DNA of 64,000 nt, from assembly GCA_963931865.1 (NCBI GenBank), contig OZ007509.1:15470483-15534482 (forward strand), in the 5' to 3' direction. The notes under the pieces are model-generated. The model did no database searches. It saw only the letters and a list, made by a program, of their open reading frames with translations, and was not told the DNA's origin. The number at the start of each line of letters is the position of its first letter. Position 1 is the first letter of the stretch. Shown here piece after piece: positions 56,621 through 64,000 of this stretch. Made by a program: the position numbers and the translations under genes. The stretch is from Axinella damicornis. Taxonomy: Eukaryota > Porifera > Demospongiae > Axinellida > Axinellidae.

Positions 56621-59600
56621 CTGTTTGGAGTGGAAGTGGTGGCTGTACTCTCCGTGGGTGTCCCTGTACTTGATACTGACAGTGGCCCTCCTCTCACTGC
56701 AACTGATTTCAGAGATGCAGTCGTTCCACAGCCGTGAAGAGATCTTCTCATCCGGGAAACGGCGGAGAATGAGTGCTTCATCTGTGATCTGGAGTGTGTA
56801 TGCATGTGCATGTGTACATGTACATACATGTATCAAGCTACAGAACCATGTGTTGAATCTCCTGATCACATAAAATATTCAGAGGTAAGGTAAACGGATG
56901 ATTGAATTAATAGCCATCTCATTTTTTCGTCAGAAAAGTGGTCTGGTCAAAACCAGACCAGCCAGACCGGTTCCACCGGCCCTGAATAGTCACACCACAG
57001 TGCTGTGCTCTTACCTGCAGTTTGTACACAGGAGCAATCATGTTGACACCATAGTGTACAATGTAGGAGATGGTGGGGTGGATCTCGCTGTACAGAGCCA
57101 GGAGACCAAGGTCGCTCAGGTCAACCTCAGTGGAGGTCTGTGAGGGAGTGTAATTCAGACGTGTAGGAAACAAATCAACAGATGTCTTCTGTCCAAATGG
57201 AATCCACATTTGTATCACAGCTACATCTGTTCAAATCTGTCCCTCCTCCCAACACCACTTCTCCCTCCTTTCCTACCTCCCACCCACTCCTCCATCTCAT
57301 CCACCCACTCACTCCCTTCCTCCCTACCTCCCACCCACTCCATCTCACCCACCCACTCCCTTCCTTCCTACCTCCCACCCACTCCTCTGCATCACCACCC
57401 ACCCAAACAAACAAAGAAGCATCCACCCACCCCACCCACCTGGCCCCCTCCCTCCCTCACATTCTGCTCCACGTGCTTCAGTGTCTGCTGTAGCAGTCTC
57501 TCCTCAGCAGTGGCCAGCCGAGTCCTGGCCATCAGGCGGTGGATGAGGTCGGTGGTTTCCTCCGGAGAGAGCCCCACCATCAGCATGTACACCAGCAGGT
57601 TGTGCAGCACTAGGCTCAGCAGAGTGTCTTCTTCAGAGCCAAATGCCTGGCGGTGTGCCTCCGACAGGGACGAGTACCTGGAGAGGGAGACCACAGTGAC
57701 CATCCTACATTGTTATGTGGTATCACGTGATATCATGTGATGTCATGGTGTCATGTGATGTCATGGGTGTCATGTGATGTCATGGGTGTCGTGTGATGTA
57801 ATGTGGTGTCATGCGATGTCATGGGTGTCATGTGATGTCATGTGATGCCATGTGGTGTCGTGTGATGTCATGTGGTGTCGTGTGATGTCATGTGATGTCG
57901 TGTGATGTCAAGTGGTGTCGTGTGATGTCATGTGGTGTTCGTGTGATGCTGTGGTGTCAAGTGATGTCATGTGACTCAATTAATGTCATAGGGTGCCATG
58001 TACAAGTGTGGATCACCTGTAATGTTTGGTTGTACCAGCACAAGAATCTACAATCCTGCTCACCTCTCATAGAGTTCGGTGGTCCTCTCATTCCATCCCA
58101 GGTAGCTCCTGTTCATGTCCACAGTTGACATAAAGAGACCATTCCAGAACAGCCGATTCAGCAAGAATGTCCGGGAGCTACCCAGAGCCTTCATCAGATC
58201 CTTGTAGATGAATGTGCATCCCTTCAGGTCCTGTCCTTCTGGAAGAGGAGGGAACAGCGTCGGGGATTGTGGACTGCTCTGGCCTTGTTTTTGGTTCTTG
58301 AAAGAGGGCATGGGACTTCCTGATCTGTGTGGAAATTGTAGTTGTGGGGCAGTGTGCGAGGATTTTGTGTTAGGTGTAGATTTACTTGATCTAGGAGGTG
58401 CCTTCCTTGACGTTGCTGATTCACTGACCACGCCATTTTGAACTACATGAGTCAATCGCGTAGGTTCTGTAGGCAGGTTGGAGTGTGAAGTTCTATCAAT
58501 GTCCCCGTTAGGTTGACCCTTGTTCCCACCTCCCTCATCTCCAATCCTCTCGCTCACTGCCTGCGATGGTGTGCCAGTATTGGCTACTAGAGTGGCAGTG
58601 CTGCCGTCATCCAACAGTTCATCATGACTGAGTGGGGTAGACCCCACACCTCCATTTGCAAGGCCCTTGTTACGATCCAACTCTCCACTGATGCTCTTTG
58701 GAATCGTTACATCCCCGCCATTGTGGCCATGAAGATCGGCAGTGTGTCCTACCGATACTGTCTCGGCATCAGGGGTGTTGGTAGAAGCTGAAGTGTGTCT
58801 TGCCAGCTTGGATGTCTTGGTACTGGTGGAGAAATTTATAGGGGGACCGTCGGGTGAGGAACGGGAGGAGGAACTAGCACTGCTGGGGCTCCTACTTCGC
58901 CTTGAAGAGATCTGGGTAGTGCTCTCACTTGCCTTCGAAGAAAACTGGGCCAGAAATGAGAAGGGGGAGTGGCGCTCATTCTCCAGCTTGGCCATGCTCA
59001 AGGAGCTCTGACGCTCCTTGGTCTGAAGGTGGATGGAGAAGGCAAGCCGGAGGATGAGAAAGGCAGAGAAGATGGCCGCCTCTGGTTCCTTCTGGAGTTC
59101 TTCCTCAATGCACTGCAGGAGGTACTTCAGCAGCTCCACCAGACCCTTGAACACCGGCTTGGGCACTCCCTGGAGTGTGGGGAGAAAGAGGGGAGGGGAG
59201 CAGAGAGGAGGAGAAGACAGGGAGGAAGGGGAGGAGAAAAGGAGGATGAGTTGTGAAGTAAAAATTGTTACAAAACGATATTGCAAGTACTCACCTTTGG
59301 TACAACATACATCCCACTGGACATGACGAGCACATCAGGAGTCCGCACCCCCAGCTTCACCTCCAGCAGCCTCAGCACCATCACACGTGTCTTCTCGTGT
59401 GTTGCCAGGCGCTTCAGTCCGATGGGTTTTGGCCAGGGGAGGCCCTGACCACTGAGGATCTTGTTCACCAGGTTGTGGAGCTGTGACTCCAGGGCCCTGG
59501 GGGAGTGGGGGAGGGAAAGGAAGGAAGGGGAGTGGAAACAGGGCGTGTGGGTGTGGGTGGGTGTACATGAGCAGTGTGGGTGTGGTGTCAAGGAAAGTTT

Positions 59601-62155
59601 CTATAACCACCTTTAAATATAACTCCCCAAAAAACCTTTTATTGCTGGACCTAGCTCATGCATGTGAAGGACTATGAAGTGCTGAAGATAAACTTCTCCA
59701 TAACCACCCTCTGTCTCTCTCGCACACACACACACACACACACACTTCACACTGATCCCCACTTACTGTGAATGGGTGACAGCTGTCAGAGGAACAGTGC
59801 GTGAAACAGAGGGCGTGGTCTTTCCCCTCTCCCCCTTTACTCTGACGGAGTTGGAGCGCTGTAGGTTGGATGGAGGGGTACTGAACTCCACCACTTCTGT
59901 GGAAGGGGTCGCAGCAGTGATGGCCGTCAGATTCAGCCAGGATCTCCTTATCTCTGGGTTCCCACTTATTGTTCGCCTCGTGACAAGTACCGTATCCTCC
60001 TGATAGTATCGCTCGGTTGGGCTCATCGGTGAGACGATGGGGGGAGTGGGTGCTCTGTAGAAGGCAGGGAACTTTGAGGGACTTCCTTTCAGTGAGCGTG
60101 GGGTGATATATTTCTCTGGAGAGTCGGGTTTGTCCACACCCCTGTATCCATATCGGGCAGTGACGGGTAATGCCTCACAGCTGACTGATCTTGTGATCCC
60201 GTGAGGGCTGAAGGGGGTCAAATGGAGATGATGGCTGGATGGGTGACTGGCATAGTGAGCACTCTCTGTGAGGCTGGACGCATCGGGTGATTCCTCCTCA
60301 TGCCTTGCAGCTGACGTAAGTTCTGTGTTGGTAGCTGTGGGCTCAATTTCCGGGAATGTGAATCGTCTTGGAGTGACAAACTCCACCTCAATGTCCGATT
60401 CCTCCTGTCCACTACCCAGGCCAAAGTTCCCCACTACTGGGAGGCGATTGTCGAAAGGATTAGACTCTGCTTGGCTCGCAATGATCAGCTTTTCAACATA
60501 GCTTGGTGAGCGGCTGTTCTCGTGTGAATCATACGATGGAGTTGAAGCGGAGAACTCACTCCAGTCGCAAAGATCACCTCCAAGGTATTCCCAGTCGCTG
60601 TCATCCGACTGAAGATCGTGGGGGGAGATGAGGTGGAAGGATGCTTGGCCGGCCTTGTAGGTGAGCATCTCCTGGTAAAGGATAGAGCTGTCTTCTGCTT
60701 TGTAGAGACAGACCTGGTCGATGTGTATCCCGCTCTTGTGGAGGAAGTGTCTCTGTTTGTCACTCACACGTTCAACCTCACGGATGCCTTGAGTGAGTGT
60801 GTGTGTGTGTGTGGGGGGTGTGTGTGTGAACATATGGTGTGTTTGGTGTGTGTGTGTGTGTGGAGTGTGTGGTGTGTGTGTGTGGAGTGTGTGGTATGCG
60901 TGTCATATAATAATGTAATACACAAGGATAAAGGTCACTGGAAAGTGGGCCACATTTGCTGATGTAAGGCTCACCTTTCCTGATTTCTTCATAGGTGAAG
61001 TTGGTTGGATTGAGAGACCACTCAAAGAAGTACTCAATACCCTGCATTAGGAATGCAACATGTACAGCTATTAATAGCCACAGTAAATTCTATTTATAGG
61101 CATCATGACATCATAACTAATACAGTAATGGTCAATCCATCCTAGAGGACTGTGAAAGAGGATGCTCTCCCTAAACATAAAGAGGTGGTACCCAACACAC
61201 AGAAGGAGCACCTGGCTGCGGATGAGGTTTCTGATGAAGTTGGTGTCAGTGGTGGGGGCATTCTTCAGGTATGTGGTCATGAAGGTGGAGGGACGGAGTG
61301 AGACCACGGGCCGTGGGAACAGCCGGAATATGCACAGGCACTGATCCACACAGCCGAGAATCTCCGGGTTGAAGAGGAACTCCACAAATGCAGTGCGGAT
61401 CATGACATCCACCTCTGCCGCCACACAATGAACTTGCTGCTCCTCTGTGGAGAGAATGCTGCATTCACTGGCCTCTGTCGCAGAGACATCCGGCTTGTTG
61501 ATCTTCTCGATTTTGTCCAGCGCCTGTGTGTGCAAAGTGGGAGGGGGGGGGGGGGGGTGATGTGGAGGAAGGGAAAGAGGGGGAGGGGGGTAAATGCACA
61601 AGACCAAGACCAACAAGCTCCAGGGGCTGAAATTGCCAACAAGCTTCCACTAGCGTATAATGTTAGACACTGAAGAGCTGTGTAGTGAGAAGGCACTCAA
61701 AGTTCAAGGTACAGACTGCTGGAGGAACAGCAGCTGCACCTACGTACCTTCCTGATGTCCGCCTGCAGCTGAAGGATGCAGAAGGGGAACTCCAGCAGAG
61801 GCTGGTCCAACTGAGCCGGGGACTGGATCTGGAATGGAATGGAATGGCACATGATAATGATGTCACAGGAAGTCTGGTATCATTCATGCATTGTAACTGT
61901 TCAGGGCTGCCAAATCAGGGAAATGGTTCAGCTTTCCTCCTGACTGAGAATTCCAGGAATTTCAGCGGAGACAGGGAGTACCAGAATGACCACCGGGTCT
62001 CTCTCTAACACTTTCTCTCTCTCTCTTTCCCTCTCTCTCTATCTCTCTCTCTGTCTCTCTGTCTCTCCCCCACTCACAGTCTTTCTCTATCTCTCTCCCT
62101 CCCACTCACACATGTGCACACATACCACACAATACATGCATGCTTTCACTCTCTC

Positions 62156-62190
<35 letters not shown>

Positions 62191-62310
62191 TCTCATTACC
62201 TGCAAGGTGTCGAGACAGATGATCCAAGACTCGGTGTGATGGATCTCCCGGATCTTGGGGAGGAAGGAGCTACACACCCCGATGAAGAATGGGGTGGGCA
62301 CCATTAGCAG
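56621..62310 (-). CDS. MADD: M-E: MADD/Rab3-GEP (DENN domain) homologue, 5' part beyond the window
   Basis: Ten exons join in phase: 62200-62310, 61748-61828, 61212-61523, 60975-61041, 59767-60787, 59295-59496, 58064-59169, 57461-57677, 57015-57188, 56621-56788. The order matches MADD: LLMVPTPFFIGVCSSF with WIICLDTLQ and RTAFVEFLFNPEIL...RLFPRPVVSLRPSTF (DENN core), EYFFEWSLNPTNF, a long Ser-rich linker, LVNKILSGQGLPWPKP, VFKGLVELLKYLL, EDTLLSLVLHNLLVYMLMVG and DEALILRRFPDEKISSRLW near the C-terminus. MADD is a cytosolic GDP-GTP exchange factor for Rab3/Rab27 and binds Death-domain receptors. The start (uDENN) and last exons were not found. It is the only copy free of breaks. Confidence 0.85.
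57715..57965. repeat. TGATGTCATGTGGTGTC minisatellite in M-E
   Basis: The longest array of this family, about 14 imperfect units, in the intron between exons 7 and 8 of M-E. Confidence 0.75.
58064..59169 (-). CDS. MADD: M-E exon 7: linker and helical region of the MADD homologue
   Basis: The exon is 1106 nt. It opens GVPKPVFKGLVELLKYLLQC, equivalent to the VYKGMLDLLKCTVLSLEQS helix of vertebrate MADD. It then runs through a Ser/Thr/Pro-rich disordered stretch (RRSRSPSSASSSSRSSPDGP) to FIYKDLMKALGSSRTFLLNR and LFWNGLFMSTVDMNRSYLGW, equivalent to the [20 protein letters not shown] segment. Donor GAGAG|GTGAGC leaves phase 2, completed by exon 8 (G TAC). This exon is the usual breakpoint in the damaged copies. 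Confidence 0.85.
59767..60787 (-). CDS. MADD: M-E exon 5: linker after the DENN domain
   Basis: The exon is 1021 nt, phase 1 in and phase 2 out. It encodes GIREVERVSDKQRHFLHKSG then acidic and Ser/Thr-rich sequence (SDDSDWEYLGGDLCDWSEFS), which resembles the acidic SDSEPTDDSGSDSMDYDD region of vertebrate MADD. It probably is disordered and carries phosphorylation sites. In M-C only its first ~90 bases survive. Confidence 0.8.
61212..61523 (-). CDS. MADD: M-E exon 3: DENN core
   Basis: The exon is 312 nt, phase 0 at both ends. It holds AAEVDVMIRTAFVEFLFNPE and CLCIFRLFPRPVVSLRPSTF, the segment matching MADD DVATRVAMVRFFNSANVLQG and RLFPRPVVAFQAGSFLASR. The PRPVV motif is the clearest single marker for the family. 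Confidence 0.85.
61985..62195. repeat. (CT)n and (CA)n tract in the M-E intron
   Basis: Polypyrimidine CTCTCT repeats followed by CACACA immediately before the exon 2 side of the intron. Short frames through it are artefacts. Confidence 0.8.
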
Positions 62311-62319
62311 CTGGAGGGA

Positions 62320-64000
62320 ATAGAGATGGAAGAGGAGGGGAGAGAGGGGAGGTGGGGGTGGAGGTGAAGGGTGAGAAGTGAGGGGGCGGGGGGAGAGGGG
62401 GGACAAAGGAAGGCAAGGAGCAGAGAATAGAGACTTAGAGAGGGAATTCTAACATCAATATTTCCAACAAGCTTCCACTAGCGTATAATGGGGCATGGAA
62501 TCAATCAGATGCCACAGTCATTGATGCCAACCCCCTCCTCCATCAGCGTTGCAACCTGGAGAGTTGGCATATCCGCAACCCCTCCCTCTGAAAAGGGAGA
62601 GAGGCACACTGCCACCGGTTTATGACAAGCTGAACATGCTCACTGCACCATCAACAGGCTGAGTCATCCCCCATTCCATTTCCTTCTAATTTTCAATAGA
62701 TTTTGAAACACCTGCACTTTTCCCTGCCCTATTTACCCCACCCCTTTCTGTTGCTGTATTTACTCTTGTGTTGTCCACATTGCTTGTATTTTCATTGTAA
62801 AGTGCCCGAAACCTCTGTTCCAAACTAGTTATTTATTCGGTTGGTGTGCAAGCTAATACACTGTGCATCAACATTACCAAGCTGATGCAACCCAGGAAGT
62901 CTAGGTTTCAATGCCAAGCGTATGATCAGATTAAACGTACGGAACAATTCCCCTCCCAGGACTGTGGTCTGTCTCATGTTCCATTATCGTGGACGTTCCA
63001 TTATCGTGGACATTCCTTTGGTTGGGTGAATACCAGGCCACAATGTGACTTAAAAATAATTAAGAGAGTCAGTTCAAAGGGCAAGTTGTTATCAATAGCA
63101 GAAAAGTTCCCACCAGTGATGGACAAACAAAGGCAGTTGTATGTCAACAATAGGCAGTTGTATGTCAACAATAGGCAGTGCGTCAACAAGGCATCATAAT
63201 GACCCATTCTTGAAACCTTAAATTAATTACATTTTTAGCCCAGGTACAAAGCTACAAGTGAGGGACAGTCCCCTGCCTGGACCTGACATGTTACGTCATA
63301 CCTAAACAGTAGTAGTAACTAGTGGAATGCAGGTGTTTGGTCAGCATGTGTATGTTATTAAGCAACACAAATATTTATGCATGGTACCCTAGAGCACCTT
63401 TCGTGAAGTCTGGTAACCTCACACTGGTTTCACAGTCCATCCATGAATGACAATCAATGCCTAAGACGACTGCTTGATAATGTAAGCTCCACTAGCTCAG
63501 AAGCTCCTGATCCTAATCGGACAGTATTCTGTACTGTTCAGTTTGGCAATATTCTCACATTTTACCATGTACTAAACAGGCCACACCCACTTTACTAACT
63601 GGATTCTTGATTGCTGTGCAAGAAGCGGTTGAAAGAAACACTGGTATCTTAGCAATCCTTCCAGGTCTGGGTGGTATCTTAGCAATCCTTCTAGGTCTGG
63701 GTGGTATCTTAGCAATCCTTCCAGGTCTGGGAATGAGGCTAGCAGTGACCAGTCTCGTTCCCAGGCCCCATACAATAAATTGGATGGGGCCTGGGAACGA
63801 GGCTAAGTAGTGACTAATAGCACACTACAGCATAACTCCAGTGCCTGTTAACCTGGTGCATCTCTTAGCATGTTCTCATTTATGGTATGAGCATGTGGAG
63901 AACTCGACTGGCAAACAGCTACATGTGTAGTAGGAATGTGTTCCCATGTGCAGAAATGTTTTAGTGCGAACATAACGTCACAGCTTTCAGGCTTGAAGGC
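62320..64000. other. Right-hand stretch: intron or 5' flank of M-E
   Basis: No further MADD exon was recognised, so the uDENN exons must lie beyond 64000. Contents: a 33-bp segment (CAACAAGCTTCCACTAGCGT) shared by 61637 and 62468, a 22-bp tandem repeat (GGCAGTTGTATGTCAACAATA) at 63131-63178, a 30-bp tandem repeat with about three copies (TATCTTAGCAATCCTTCCAG) at 63645-63732, and a GTTCCCAGGCC hairpin (63750-63805). Confidence 0.5.

Noticed and set aside
61663..61887. Minus-strand frame overlapping MADD exon 2
   Set aside because: Wrong frame. The real exon (61748-61828, IQSPAQLDQPLLEFPFCILQ) is short and uses a different frame, supported by splice sites and phase.
1..64000. CRISPR arrays, bacterial operons or ribosomal RNA operons
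   Set aside because: Spliced genes, microsatellites and animal domains show a eukaryotic nuclear origin. No direct-repeat/spacer array or rRNA was seen.

Overview
This is eukaryotic, animal-type DNA. It has multi-exon genes with GT-AG introns of about 60 to 600 bp, (TG)n and (CA)n microsatellites, many small hairpin transposons, and gene families built from animal domains (ankyrin, Roc-COR, Death, DENN/MADD). I infer an early-branching invertebrate, most likely a demosponge, from the large tandem family of ankyrin-Roc-COR-Death genes, the compact introns and the hairpin-rich intergenic DNA. No species-specific marker was recognised. Nearly all recognisable coding sequence is on the minus strand.

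The window is a tandem array in which two unrelated gene types alternate. The first type is a ROCO family, called R1 to R5 here: R1 1-2341 (cut by the left edge), R2 6649-11083, R3 17683-21677, R4 32983-37595 and R5 47811-51288. Each has one very large first exon encoding a short conserved head, 4 to 11 ankyrin repeats, a Roc GTPase domain (P-loop GNHxAGKST, DMAG, SHAD) and a COR domain. Short tail exons follow. In R3 the tail runs into a Death-domain exon. In R2, R4 and R5 it ends in a short Death-less tail. An orphan Death exon lies at 25713-26044 and an orphan short tail at 25080-25172.

The second type is a MADD/Rab3-GEP (DENN) homologue. The best copy, M-E (56621-62310), has ten phase-consistent exons, and its 5' end lies beyond the right edge. 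Decayed partial copies are M-A (3849-4510), M-C (13318-16130), M-D (29249-30290), M-B (52557-54839) and a scrap at 38420-38560. They sit upstream of ROCO 5' ends, so the duplicated unit was probably [MADD 3' half - ROCO gene]. Between the ROCO tails and the next MADD block are clusters of decayed COR-end segments (4775-6540, 23390-25000, 30500-32900, 45540-47700). Most still carry the ancestral splice donor.

Other content: a ~2.7 kb block, X, present twice (26080-28815 and 40670-43390), with a foldback palindrome, two hairpins, a tRNA/5S-like composite and a rhodanese-like relic. Four non-autonomous transposons have CA(A/G)GG...CCTG ends and 5-bp target duplications, and one of them sits inside a MADD exon. 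There is also a hAT-type MITE with an 8-bp duplication and a family of short perfect palindromes. ROCO start codons are preceded by a shared ETS-like motif and, in four or five cases, an inverted pair of GC boxes.

Best candidate for an undescribed system: an NLR-like ankyrin-Roc-COR receptor cluster that diversifies by changing ankyrin number in two-repeat steps, swapping COR ends, and exchanging Death for Death-less tails. The gene structures are seen in the sequence; the immune role is inference.
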